Positions 54,684 through 62,865 of a DNA stretch of 64,000 nt are shown here, one piece after another; position 1 is the stretch's first letter; the number at the start of each line of letters is the position of its first letter. Source of the stretch: JBFWVD01 sp050246915. GTDB lineage: Bacteria > Actinomycetota > Acidimicrobiia > Acidimicrobiales > Ilumatobacteraceae. The stretch lies in assembly GCA_050246915.1 (NCBI GenBank), contig JBFWVD010000003.1, positions 1-64,000 of the forward strand, written 5' to 3'. The notes beneath the pieces are model-generated. The model searched no databases, was not told the DNA's origin, and worked only from the letters and a program-made list of their open reading frames with translations. The translations under genes and the position numbers were made by a program.

Positions 54684-55580
54684 ATGCGATTGCGACGAAT
54701 GGCCGCTCTGGCCGCTCTGACCTGTGCCGTGGGGTTCGTGGGACTCCCGTTCGGCGCCTCTCAGGCTGGCGAGTCAGACGACTTCTTGGCGCTCATCAAC
54801 TCTGCTCGGGCTGCCCAAGGGCGCTCAGCGCTGCAACTCGATGCGACGCTGTCGAACTCGGCCTGTGCGTGGAATGCCAACCTCGTGCCGACCGGCGACC
54901 TCATCCACGACCCCAACCTGAGCGCGGTCGGGTCCCAGATCCCGGGCTGGACCAAACTCGGCGAGAACCTGGGCATCGGCCCGTCGGTGAGCGAGATCTT
55001 CACGGCGCTCATGAACAGTGCCGCCCACAGGAAGAACATCCTCGACGCCGCCTACAACCGGGTCGGGATCTGCGTCGACCACGACGCCAACTCGATGCTC
55101 GTGACCACCCATCGCTTCGCTGCGGTGGGTTCACCGGCACCTGCGCCAGCTCCGGCGACCTCGGGTGCCGCCAAGTCCACCGGCACTCCGGCTGCTGCAG
55201 CAGCTCCGACTCCGACTCCCGCTGCCGCCACGACGCCCACAGCACCTGCGGCGACCGCTGCTATTGCACCCCCCGACACCGCGGCCCCCGCGGCCACGGA
55301 CCCACCGCCGCCCCCGGCCCCTGCAGCAGCGACGACCACCGTTGCCCCGAGCGCCGTTGGACCGACCACAGCTCCCACGAACGTGCCGGCAGCCCCGAAC
55401 GACGCCGCCCTCCTGGCGATCCCCACCGGAGCCCTGGTCACGGCAAGTGCACAATCGAGCGGCCACCCGCCGTCGGTGCCGTTCGCGGCGACGCCATCGG
55501 CACGCTCTCATCGGGCCAAGGTCCTGCGGACACCGATCCGCCGGGTCTTCTGGGTCCGAGTGCTCAAGAACCTGTTCTGA
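54684..55580 (+). CDS. Secreted CAP-domain (SCP/PR1-like) protein with Ala/Pro/Thr-rich tail
   Basis: A 298-aa protein. A signal peptide (MRLRRMAALAALTCAVGFVG, cleavage likely after SQA) is followed by a CAP domain at about 32-150: LINSARAAQGRSALQLDATL, the GENLGIGPSV block, NSAAHRKNILDAAYNRVGIC and VTTHRFAA. A low-complexity Ala/Pro/Thr region (about 150-250) and a basic C-terminus (RTPIRRVFWVRVLKNLF) end it. CAP proteins act outside the cell; enzymatic activity is rarely known. ATG 54684 is used; TTG 54678 is possible. Confidence 0.87.
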   Translation: MRLRRMAALAALTCAVGFVGLPFGASQAGESDDFLALINSARAAQGRSALQLDATLSNSACAWNANLVPTGDLIHDPNLSAVGSQIPGWTKLGENLGIGPSVSEIFTALMNSAAHRKNILDAAYNRVGICVDHDANSMLVTTHRFAAVGSPAPAPAPATSGAAKSTGTPAAAAAPTPTPAAATTPTAPAATAAIAPPDTAAPAATDPPPPPAPAAATTTVAPSAVGPTTAPTNVPAAPNDAALLAIPTGALVTASAQSSGHPPSVPFAATPSARSHRAKVLRTPIRRVFWVRVLKNLF

Positions 55581-55598
55581 GCGCCCGAAGGCACTCAT

Positions 55599-56642
55599 GT
55601 GCCTGCGCTCCCACCTCCGTCCGGCCTGCCGAGCTCATCACCCGCCCCCTCACCGGGTGCAGCGCCTGAGCCCGGGGCGACCCGCATCGGCACGGGCAGC
55701 ACCGAGATCGTCATCGAGACACGCGGGTTGTCCCGCCGGTTCGAGTCGACCAACGCCCTGAGCGATCTGAGCATCGACGTGCGCGCCGGCGAGGTCCTGG
55801 CCGTGCTCGGCCCGAACGGTGCCGGCAAGACCACGACGATGCGCCTGCTCAACGGCGTGCTGCAGCCGGACTCGGGGTGGGCCCGGGTGTGCGGCCTCGA
55901 CCCGGCAGCCGAGGGCGACGCGGTGCGAGCCCGTACCGGCGTGCTGACCGAACAGGCCGGACTGGACGAACGGCTCACCGCCCGTGAGAACCTGCTCGTC
56001 ACCGCTCGCCTCCGACGCCTCGGTCGAACGGGGGCAGCGGCCAAGGCCGATGTCCTGCTGGATCGCTTCGGGATGGGTCCCCGGGCCGACGATCTGGTCC
56101 GGGGGTTCTCCACCGGCCAGCGCAAGCGAGTGGCCCTCGCCCGAGCCCTGCTCCACGACCCCGATGTGCTCTACCTCGACGAGCCGACGTCCGGCCTCGA
56201 CCCCGAAGCCATCCGCTCGGTGCTCGATCTCATCGCCGAGTTGGCCGCCGAGGGTCGCACGATCGTGTTGTGCACCCACTTCCTGGCCGAGGCCGATCGT
56301 CTCGCCCACCGAATGGCGGTGCTGCTCTCGGGTCATTGCGAGGCGTTCGGGTCCACCGAGGAGTTGGCGGCCAGCTTGTTCCGGGGCATTCGGCTGATGG
56401 TCGAGCCCGACCCCGAGCGCATCGGAGCTGCTGAGTTGATGACTCGCAACGTCCGAGGAGTCCTCGACGTGAGCCGCACCGATGGTCATCTCGACGTCCA
56501 TGTGGAGGCGCGCGCCGTGGTCCCGACGTTGATCGAAGCGTTCACCCGAGCGGGTATCGGCATCTACGGGGCGGTGCCGCGGCCCCCGTCACTGGAGGAC
56601 GTGTACTTCGCCGTCCTGGCTCGTCACGAGGCCGCGGCATGA
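55599..56642 (+). CDS. ABC transporter ATP-binding protein
   Basis: A 347-aa ATPase: Walker A GPNGAGKTT (71-79), signature FSTGQRKR (170-177), Walker B VLYLDEPTSGLD (190-201), switch His in LCTHFLAEADRL. The C-terminal domain after residue 240 resembles NatA/CcmA-type exporters. The first 35 residues are Pro/Ser-rich. It starts with GTG 18 nt after the CAP-domain gene and overlaps the permease start by four bases. Confidence 0.92.
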   Translation: MPALPPPSGLPSSSPAPSPGAAPEPGATRIGTGSTEIVIETRGLSRRFESTNALSDLSIDVRAGEVLAVLGPNGAGKTTTMRLLNGVLQPDSGWARVCGLDPAAEGDAVRARTGVLTEQAGLDERLTARENLLVTARLRRLGRTGAAAKADVLLDRFGMGPRADDLVRGFSTGQRKRVALARALLHDPDVLYLDEPTSGLDPEAIRSVLDLIAELAAEGRTIVLCTHFLAEADRLAHRMAVLLSGHCEAFGSTEELAASLFRGIRLMVEPDPERIGAAELMTRNVRGVLDVSRTDGHLDVHVEARAVVPTLIEAFTRAGIGIYGAVPRPPSLEDVYFAVLARHEAAA

Positions 56643-57493
56643 AGCGGTCCACCCGAGATGGGGCGTCCAGCCGCGCTGGAGCCGGTCGGCCACTGGACTG
56701 GGACGTCGTTCGCGCCATCGTCGGCAAGGACCTCACTGCGGTGCGCCGGGCCAAGGCCGTGCTGCTCCCCATGCTCGTCGTGCCCGCGTTCTTGTTGATC
56801 GTCGTCCCGCTCATCCTCACCTTGGTGGCGGTGCACACCCATCCAGACGTCAGCTCGGCTCTGCGATCACTCCCCGGACCGATGCGTCACGCCATCGAGA
56901 AGCTCCCCGGTGATGAGCAGCCAGTGATGCTCATCGACGGATACCTCCTGGCGCCGATGTTCCTCATCGTGCCTCTGATGGTGTCGGCCGTGATGGCTGC
57001 CGACGCCTTCGCCGGTGAGAAGGAGCGCAAGACCATCGAGCACCTGCTGCACCTCCCCGTGAGCGATCGCGAGCTGTTCACGGCCAAGGTGCTCGGTGCG
57101 TTCCTGCCCGCACTCGCCGTGTCGTGGGTCGGCTTCTTGGGCTTCGCACTGGTCGCGAACATCGCAGCGTGGCCGGTGATGGGCCGGGTGTTCGTGCCGA
57201 ACCGGCTGTGGTTGGCGATGATCTTGTGGGTCGCGCCAGCAGTCGCGACCTTGGGTCTCGGGGTCATGGTCAGGGTCTCGGCACGGACTCGGACGACGCA
57301 AGAGGCGAACCAACTCGGCGGCGCCGTGATCTTGCCGCTCATCTTCCTCGCCCTCGGCCAGGCAACCGGCCTGCTGCTGGTGAGCCTGCCCGTGGCGCTG
57401 GCCGCCGGCGCGGTTCTGTGGGCAATCGGGTTAGGTCTGATCCGGGGCGGAGTCCGGCGATTCACACGAGATCGTCTGGCCCTGTACTCCTGA
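56639..57493 (+). CDS. ABC-2 type transporter permease
   Basis: A 284-aa membrane protein with about six hydrophobic helices. The block ADAFAGEKERKTIEHLLHLP then VSDRELFTAKVLGAFLPAL is typical of NatB/ABC-2 permeases. A large outside loop follows helix 1. With the preceding ATPase it forms a two-gene exporter of unknown substrate. Its 3' end overlaps the convergent 64-aa gene by 63 nt. Confidence 0.9.
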   Translation: MKRSTRDGASSRAGAGRPLDWDVVRAIVGKDLTAVRRAKAVLLPMLVVPAFLLIVVPLILTLVAVHTHPDVSSALRSLPGPMRHAIEKLPGDEQPVMLIDGYLLAPMFLIVPLMVSAVMAADAFAGEKERKTIEHLLHLPVSDRELFTAKVLGAFLPALAVSWVGFLGFALVANIAAWPVMGRVFVPNRLWLAMILWVAPAVATLGLGVMVRVSARTRTTQEANQLGGAVILPLIFLALGQATGLLLVSLPVALAAGAVLWAIGLGLIRGGVRRFTRDRLALYS

Positions 57494-57625
57494 GGGCTGC
57501 GCCGACGACTGTCCCGGCGAACACCGCGTCGTCGGCGTGTTGGGCTGGAAGAAGAACGCCACCACCGCCGCACCGAGGATCAGCACGAACAGCAGCGCCA
57601 GGGTCAAGGTCGTCGCTGGTCTCAC
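57431..57625 (-). CDS. Small single-pass membrane protein
   Basis: A 64-aa protein starting with GTG 57625, which overlaps the stop of the SAM hydroxide adenosyltransferase gene (GTGA). One helix (about residues 6-26: LALLFVLILGAAVVAFFF) is followed by a polar tail with two Cys (TTRCSPGQ, ISCESPD) that could pair outside the cell. It resembles small lipid-bilayer-anchored proteins often left unannotated. Translational coupling is the main support. Confidence 0.55.
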   Translation of the reverse strand: MRPATTLTLALLFVLILGAAVVAFFFQPNTPTTRCSPGQSSAQPSGVQGQTISCESPDSAPDQT

Positions 57626-58524
57626 CGGCGCAACTGTACGGGGGTGATGGTCCCGCCGGTCATGTCGGGGAAGCTCCCGTCGAGTCCTGGCGCGTTGCCC
57701 GGCCCGACAACCGTCAGCGACACGGCATCGGCGACGCCCAGGCCCAGATCGGCCGCCGCCGACCCACGGCACAGGCGAAGGCTCATGAGGCCGTACGCGT
57801 CGGGCACCAGGGCCAGTTGGCTCTCCCCCAGCCCGCGGACGCTCGTCGTGACCAGGGCGGTTCGCGCCGTGTCACCGAAGCGGATCAACACACGGTCGCC
57901 GGCGTTCGTCTCCAACTCGTCGGTGCCCACGTTCAGTTGGATGGCCCCGTACCGATCGACCCACAGCACCTCGGCGGCCAGAGCGTCGGCCTCGGAGCGG
58001 GTGATGGGCAAGATCCCGGGGAGAAGGTTGGACGTGTCGACGCTCGTGCCGAGAACCTCGAGGGGTACCCCACACGCGAGGTGCGCGGCGGCCGACATCA
58101 TCACGTCGCGAACAGCCAGCACCGATCCCGGGCTCTCGAGGTGGTAGTCCGCGTTGTCCAGAACGAACGCTCGTCCTGCCCCGCCGGCCATCGCCACCGC
58201 CGGAGCCAGGAGTCCGTTGTCGGGGCCGATGAGCACACCCGAAGCGCCCGCCAGTTCGACCGCCACGATCGGACGGTCCGTGTCGGGATCGACCGCGGCG
58301 ACGACCACACCTGAGGCCACGTACCCGATCGCTCGGGCCAGAGCCAAAGACCCACCGCGAACGTCGTAGGGCTCCACATCGTGGGTGAGGTGCACGACGG
58401 CGGCGTGCGGCGCAATGTCCCGAGCGATCGACTCGAGCACCCCCGCCAGCTCCCCGGGACCGGTGTCGGTCAACACGGTGATGGTGAACGCAACACCATC
58501 GTCGGCGGCTTCGAAATCACTCAT
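57622..58524 (-). CDS. SAM hydroxide adenosyltransferase (DUF62/fluorinase-like family)
   Basis: A 300-aa protein of the SAM hydrolase/fluorinase fold. The N-terminal domain has ITVLTDTGPGELAGVLESIA, HAAVVHLTHDVEPYDVRGGS, VVVAAVDPDTDRPIVAVEL and GVLIGPDNGLLAPAV; the C-terminal domain has EVLWVDRYGAIQLNVG. Family members hydrolyse SAM to adenosine and methionine; halogenases are rare exceptions. The usual TDFG and DPGVG motifs are changed to TDTG and DPDTD, so activity should be checked. ATG 58524 is the conserved start. Confidence 0.85.
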   Translation of the reverse strand: MSDFEAADDGVAFTITVLTDTGPGELAGVLESIARDIAPHAAVVHLTHDVEPYDVRGGSLALARAIGYVASGVVVAAVDPDTDRPIVAVELAGASGVLIGPDNGLLAPAVAMAGGAGRAFVLDNADYHLESPGSVLAVRDVMMSAAAHLACGVPLEVLGTSVDTSNLLPGILPITRSEADALAAEVLWVDRYGAIQLNVGTDELETNAGDRVLIRFGDTARTALVTTSVRGLGESQLALVPDAYGLMSLRLCRGSAAADLGLGVADAVSLTVVGPGNAPGLDGSFPDMTGGTITPVQLRR

Positions 58525-58848
58525 CGACACGATGCTAGGGGGAGAAGGAACGCGCGGAGGGCGGGCTCCGGAACGGGCCGGTCGCGGGGGCCGGGGTCGC
58601 GCAGTCAGACGACCGCAGCTGACGACGTGAAGCTCATGAAGTTGGCAGGACTGGTGCCGACCCCCCGACGGCACCAGTCCTGTCGACCTGGGCTCCACTT
58701 TCGGAGCCCCGACCCCCCTCGGACCGTGACCATTGACACTACGCGCATCGGAGCCTCTGTGAAAAGTGACTCACACCGATTTTTCCTTTTCTTGCCGACG
58801 GGCGACGTCATTGGTCGAGACGTCTGACACAGAGCCGACAGAGGCGAG
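58525..58848. other. 324-nt gap with a long hairpin
   Basis: No gene is supported here. The gap separates proC and the SAM hydrolase-like gene, both on the minus strand. It holds the 14-bp perfect inverted repeat at 58646-58682, a smaller one (ggctcc/ggagcc near 58690-58707), and an AT-rich stretch (58785-58797). A GTG frame of 22 codons at 58758 on the plus strand is too weak to call. Confidence 0.5.
58646..58682. repeat. 14-bp perfect inverted repeat
   Basis: Arms 58646-58659 and 58669-58682 (caggactggtgccg and its complement) with a 9-nt loop. On the minus strand it lies about 165 nt after the proC stop and 120 nt before the next start. No T-run follows on either strand, so it may be an attenuator or a factor-dependent terminator rather than a classical one. 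Confidence 0.55.
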
Positions 58849-59670
58849 TCAGGCACCCAGTTCCCGGGATCTGGCGGTGGCGGAGGCCACGGCATCCAAG
58901 AAGGCGGCACGAAGCCCGGCCCGCTCCAGTTCCCGGAGCCCCGCGATCGTGGTGCCACCGGGTGAGGTGACCTGAGCTCGGAGCTCCTCGGGGGTGCCGA
59001 TGCCGGCCGCCAACATGGCGGCCGAACCGACGAACAACTGGCGGACCATGTCGAGGGCGAGCGCGCGGGGAAGCCCGACGAGCACCCCCGCGTCCACCAA
59101 CGCCTCGGCCATCATGAACAGATACGCCGGGCCAGACCCGGTGAGCCCAGTCACGGCGTCGATGAGGGGTTCGCTGACCTCCACCACCGTGCCGACGGCA
59201 CCGAGTACCCCGATCGCCCACGCCACGTCATCAGCTGTCGCCGATGTTCCAGCGGCAATGCCAGTGCAGCCGGCCCCTACCAGCGCCGGGGTGTTCGGCA
59301 TGGCTCGCACGATGGCAACGGCGGTGCCCAGCGCCTCCTGCAACGTGGCGATGGTGACGCCGGCAGCGATCGACACGACGCGGCCGACGCCCACCTGTCG
59401 CAACGCTGCCGCGGCAGATCGCACATCGCCCGGCTTCACTGCGATGACAGCACCCGCCGCCGCCACGGGAGCGTCGACGATGCGCACACCGGGGTAGCGC
59501 TCTGCGAGCTCGATCCGTCGCGCCGAGAGGGCCTCCACCACCGCCAGATGCTCGGGCGCGGCCCAACCGTCGCGCAGCAGGCCTCCGAGGAGCGCCTCGC
59601 CCATCTTCCCGCCCCCGATCAGCAGCAGCTGCGGTGCGTTGTCGAGTCCGGTGGTCGAAGCGTTCGCCAT
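58849..59670 (-). CDS. proC: Pyrroline-5-carboxylate reductase
   Basis: A 273-aa enzyme, the last step of proline synthesis. The NADPH motif is LLLIGGGKMGEALLGGLL; AVKPGDV, RAMPNTPALVGAG, GLTGSGPAYLFMMAEALVDA and TSPGGTTIAGLRELERAGLR are family blocks in the usual order. Length and end (LRAAFLDAVASATARSREL) are normal. The ATG at 59670 was chosen from the family start; an in-frame ATG at 59703 adds 11 unrelated residues. Confidence 0.96.
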   Translation of the reverse strand: MANASTTGLDNAPQLLLIGGGKMGEALLGGLLRDGWAAPEHLAVVEALSARRIELAERYPGVRIVDAPVAAAGAVIAVKPGDVRSAAAALRQVGVGRVVSIAAGVTIATLQEALGTAVAIVRAMPNTPALVGAGCTGIAAGTSATADDVAWAIGVLGAVGTVVEVSEPLIDAVTGLTGSGPAYLFMMAEALVDAGVLVGLPRALALDMVRQLFVGSAAMLAAGIGTPEELRAQVTSPGGTTIAGLRELERAGLRAAFLDAVASATARSRELGA

Positions 59671-59837
59671 GACCGCACAGGGTAGGGCGGTCGGCAACCG
59701 CACCCGGTGCCTCTACCCGAGCTTCCGAGCAACCGTGAACGTGTGGCCCGGCGGCCAGGGCGAGCCCGCTTCCCCGAACAAGGCACCTGACCGCCGAGCA
59801 AGCGCACCCTAGGCATCAAAGACAGTGAGATGCAATG

Positions 59838-60299
59838 TCATGAAATGAACCGGCTGGCGTACCCGACTCGCAGCAAGGACATGAAGCACAACTCGACCGT
59901 CGCGTACATGGTGCCGATGACCCGGTCGAGCTCGTCCTCGGAGAACCCGGTCACCGCAAGGTGCCCCACCAAGAACAGAGCGTCTTCCTCGCCGATGGCG
60001 AACTGCACACCCACCAGGTTCCGGCTGCGCCGCAGGGCCTGCTCGTAGAACATCTCGTGGTTCTCTTCGGGTGCTGGCATCACATACGTCTCGAAGGCCA
60101 GCGTCCGTTGCCCGAGCGTGATCCAGATCGTGATGAAGTCCTTCTCCTCGCCGGCCATGCGCACATACCAACGACGCTCGCCTGGCTCACCGCGATCGAC
60201 CGCGAGGACCACCGGATTGGTCTCGAGTTGATCGGCGAGCCACATCGAGATCCGCAGTTCGAGGGCGTCGAGATCGAACCCGTCGAATGCCACCGTCAT
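59838..60299 (-). CDS. YbjN domain-containing protein
   Basis: A 153-aa protein with the YbjN fold (type III chaperone-like): WYVRMAGEEKDFITIWITLG, LAFETYVMPAPEENHEMFYE, QALRRSRNLVGVQFAIGEED. In mycobacteria the gene next to mshA (Rv0487) is of the same family, so the pair is conserved. The function is not known. The start lies in a 14-bp tandem duplication just after the mshA stop. Confidence 0.85.
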   Translation of the reverse strand: MTVAFDGFDLDALELRISMWLADQLETNPVVLAVDRGEPGERRWYVRMAGEEKDFITIWITLGQRTLAFETYVMPAPEENHEMFYEQALRRSRNLVGVQFAIGEEDALFLVGHLAVTGFSEDELDRVIGTMYATVELCFMSLLRVGYASRFIS

Positions 60300-60322
60300 G
60301 TCATCCCCGTCATGTCATCCCC
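60295..60322. repeat. 14-bp tandem duplication at the mshA-ybjN junction
   Basis: gtcatgtcatcccc occurs exactly at 60295-60308 and 60309-60322. Read on the minus strand each unit is GGGGATGACATGAC, so it repeats a Shine-Dalgarno-like GGGGA plus ATGA stop/start signals. The mshA stop is in one unit and the ybjN start in the other. Confidence 0.85.
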
Positions 60323-61577
60323 GGCATGCGACCAGTCGACCGACCGTGAGGTCATCGCACAACCGTCGCAGGCGAGCTGCGGCCAGGGACCACGTGTAGC
60401 GACGCGAACGTGTCGCCGCGCTGATGCTCATCTCCCACGCCAAGCGTTCGTTGCCGAGGATCTCGTCGATGTACGAAGCGAACACAGCCGGGTCACGGCC
60501 CTCCACGAGGAAGCCGGTATGTCCATGGTCGACGAGCGTGCGTAGACCACCGACCGCCGCGGCCACCACCGGCGTCCCGCACGCTGCGGCCTCGAGCGCC
60601 ACCAGTCCGAACGACTCGGAACGACTCGGAACGACAACCACATCAGCGGCGCGATACCAGCTCGACAACAGATGGTGTGGCTGCGGGGGCACGAACTGGA
60701 CTCGCCCGGACAGGCCCAGCTGATCGATGAGTTGTCGGAGCCGGACGACTTCTTCGGAGCCGTCGAGCCCACTCGCCCCGCCGATGATCACCAGGCGTGT
60801 CGTGCGATCGGCGAGAGCCGCGAGTGCCCGGACCGCCAGATCGGCGCCTTTGAGCGGCTGGATGCGCCCGACGAACAGCAGCATCGGCTCCGGGCCCAGG
60901 CCCAACCCACGCCGAGCGCCGGTGGGATCGCCCGGGGCGAAGAAGGCGTGCTCGACGCCGGGGGCCACGATCTCGATGCGTCCCGGTGGCTGACCGTAGA
61001 GGCGGCGGAACTGCTGGGCCTCTTCGCTACAGCTCGCCAAGATGGCGTCGGCGCACCCGACGATCTCGGCCTCGGCCCTCACCCGTCGCTCCGGCTCAGG
61101 ATCTCCGGCCTCGGCCTTGACCCGCGCCAGGGTGTGGAACGTGGCCACCAACGGCAGGCCGAGCTCGTGCTTGAGGCGATGGGCTGCCACGCCACTGAGC
61201 CAGTAGTTGGCATGGAGCAGATCCACGCCGCCGCGACGGTCGATGTCGGCACGAACACCGTCGGCGAACTCATCGACGACTTCAGGCAGCGCTTCCTTGG
61301 GAAGGTCGAACCCGCCGGCGTCGACATGGACCACGCGCAGACCGGGTTCGAGATCGACCTGATCGGGGAGGGACGAATTCCATCGCCGGGTGTACACGGT
61401 GCAATCCACACCGGCGTGGGCCAACCCCGCCGAGAGCTCCTTGACATACACGTTCATGCCGCCGGCATCGCCGACGCCGGGTTGCGACAGCGGAGACGTG
61501 TGAAGGGACAACATGGCGACGGTTCGCACGGGAACAGTCAACCCTCCTCGGGCCCCGATGATTCCGATGTCGCTCAC
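60315..61577 (-). CDS. mshA: D-inositol-3-phosphate glycosyltransferase, mycothiol synthesis
   Basis: A 420-aa GT4 enzyme that joins GlcNAc to inositol-3-phosphate, the first step of mycothiol synthesis. Blocks: LHTSPLSQPGVGDAGGMNVY, LLHANYWLSGVAAHRLK, VATFHTLARVK, GRIQPLKGADLAVRALA and the donor motif SRSESFGLVALEAAACGTPV. The presence of mshA restricts the host to Actinomycetota. ATG 61577 overlaps the stop of the XRE regulator gene (ATGA). Confidence 0.95.
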   Translation of the reverse strand: MSDIGIIGARGGLTVPVRTVAMLSLHTSPLSQPGVGDAGGMNVYVKELSAGLAHAGVDCTVYTRRWNSSLPDQVDLEPGLRVVHVDAGGFDLPKEALPEVVDEFADGVRADIDRRGGVDLLHANYWLSGVAAHRLKHELGLPLVATFHTLARVKAEAGDPEPERRVRAEAEIVGCADAILASCSEEAQQFRRLYGQPPGRIEIVAPGVEHAFFAPGDPTGARRGLGLGPEPMLLFVGRIQPLKGADLAVRALAALADRTTRLVIIGGASGLDGSEEVVRLRQLIDQLGLSGRVQFVPPQPHHLLSSWYRAADVVVVPSRSESFGLVALEAAACGTPVVAAAVGGLRTLVDHGHTGFLVEGRDPAVFASYIDEILGNERLAWEMSISAATRSRRYTWSLAAARLRRLCDDLTVGRLVACRG

Positions 61578-62002
61578 GTTCCTGCGTCCTCGGACGACTG
61601 TCCCGAGCGCGGCCCGCCGTCGTCCTGCGAACGGTCAGCGGTGCGCTCCGAACGAAACGACGCGTAGATGCGCAGCATCGATTGCTTCTGGGCCTCGTCC
61701 AGCCACGGGTCGAGCGAGATGGCTTCGACCACTGCACCCTCGGGCGAAGACCGCGGCTCATCGGCGAGGAGCCCGGCACGCACGTAGAGCTGCTCTGCCG
61801 AGATGCGCAGCCCCTTGGCCACCTGCTGCAGGATCTCGGCCGATGGCTTGCGCAACCCTCGCTCGATCTGGCTCAGGTACGGGTTCGAGATACCCGAGAG
61901 CTCCGACAGATGGCGGAGGCTCATCTTGGCCAACGTCCGCTGGTTGCGGATGAACGCGCCGAGGTCGCCCAGGCGATCCTCGAACTCGTCGAACGTCGGC
62001 AC
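61574..62002 (-). CDS. XRE-family regulator, Rv0474-like
   Basis: A 142-aa protein with an N-terminal helix-turn-helix: FIRNQRTLAKMSLRHLSELS, GISNPYLSQIERGLRKPSAE, ILQQVAKGLRISAEQLYVRA. It matches mycobacterial Rv0474-type regulators, which also lie near mshA. The C-terminal part (VVEAISLDPWLDEAQKQSML) is a short helical segment with a polar tail. It is coupled to mshA; whether it controls mycothiol genes is unknown. Confidence 0.87.
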   Translation of the reverse strand: MPTFDEFEDRLGDLGAFIRNQRTLAKMSLRHLSELSGISNPYLSQIERGLRKPSAEILQQVAKGLRISAEQLYVRAGLLADEPRSSPEGAVVEAISLDPWLDEAQKQSMLRIYASFRSERTADRSQDDGGPRSGQSSEDAGT

Positions 62003-62015
62003 GGGCAGATGCCGC

Positions 62016-62519
62016 TCAGCCGAGCAGCGAGTCGATCGAAGCCTCGCCGGTGCGATAGCGCCGGGTCAGCTCCTCGGCGAGCGCGTCGATGCGGTCGAAC
62101 AGCCGGCGGCGACGCAGCGACAGCACGGCTTCGGCCACCTGCAAGCGGGCGAGAGCATCATCGAGACCGCCGTCGGAGAGGTCGGGCAGGTTGGCGAGCG
62201 AATCGTCGGCATCCAGCTCACCGAGATCGATGAACTCATCGGTCACCGAGCCGCCCGCCGCGGCACGCTCGCCCGAGAGAGCGTCGGGCAATCCGCCGAG
62301 CAGTTGCGAAGCATCGGAGGCGAGTTGACCGCTGCGTCGACGATCCACTTCAGATCGCACGACGTCGAGCCGGCCTTGCACGACACGACGGTGCATCGAC
62401 ACCTCGTCTTCGAGGGCCTGACACTGGGCTCGTCGGGCTCGAACATCGGCCATCGGCAGCGAGGTCAGCGCGGCCAGGTAGTCGTCAGCGATCACACGGC
62501 GGTAGGCATCGAGGTCCAC
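62016..62519 (-). CDS. RsiG-like protein with a cyclic-di-GMP binding motif
   Basis: A 167-aa, mostly helical protein: an N-terminal coiled coil, an acidic middle (DEFIDLGELDADDSLANLPD) and a C-terminal coil ending RRYRTGEASIDSLL. Residues 37-52 fit the E(X)3S(X)2R(X)3Q(X)3D signature of the anti-sigma factor RsiG exactly (Glu37, Ser41, Arg44, Gln48, Asp52). A second copy at 130-145 keeps Glu, Ser, Arg and Asp but has Phe141 for Gln. RsiG binds the sigma factor WhiG with cyclic di-GMP. No sigma factor gene is in the window. Confidence 0.75.
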   Translation of the reverse strand: MDLDAYRRVIADDYLAALTSLPMADVRARRAQCQALEDEVSMHRRVVQGRLDVVRSEVDRRRSGQLASDASQLLGGLPDALSGERAAAGGSVTDEFIDLGELDADDSLANLPDLSDGGLDDALARLQVAEAVLSLRRRRLFDRIDALAEELTRRYRTGEASIDSLLG

Positions 62520-62564
62520 GGCTGCAGGCTAGGCGAGCCTCGCGTGACAGCCTGCCTTCGAGGC

Positions 62565-62804
62565 TCAGCCGCCCGAGACCGGAGGAAGGACTGCGACCTC
62601 GTCACGGTTCGTCACCAGATCGTCTGGCCGGCACTCATCTCCGTTGAGCCATACCTTGCTGTTGGCCACGATGGCGTCGAAGCGCTCACCGAAACGGCTG
62701 GACGCCTGGGCGAGGACATCAGCAACCGTGGCCGCATCGTCGAACTGGAACGATCCCCCACCGGCCGCTTCACGAGCCTGGGCGAACAATCGCAACGTGG
62801 CCAT
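62565..62804 (-). CDS. MoaD/ThiS-family small sulfur-carrier-like protein
   Basis: A 79-aa beta-grasp protein: MATLRLFAQAREAAGGGSFQ, VADVLAQASSRFGERFDAIV, VWLNGDECRPDDLVTNRDEV and the C-terminal AVLPPVSGG. The terminal Gly-Gly is the thiocarboxylation site of MoaD/ThiS proteins; LPPVSGG is the MoaD form. No moaE or other molybdenum gene is nearby. Confidence 0.85.
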   Translation of the reverse strand: MATLRLFAQAREAAGGGSFQFDDAATVADVLAQASSRFGERFDAIVANSKVWLNGDECRPDDLVTNRDEVAVLPPVSGG

Positions 62805-62865
62805 GCCCCGAGGCTAAGCGGTGGTGCCCGAATAGGGCACACACACCACCTGTAGGTTCTCGACC

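Noticed and set aside
58758..58827. A short plus-strand frame with a GTG start in the gap before proC
   Set aside because: Only 22 codons, no ribosome site and no neighbour on the same strand.
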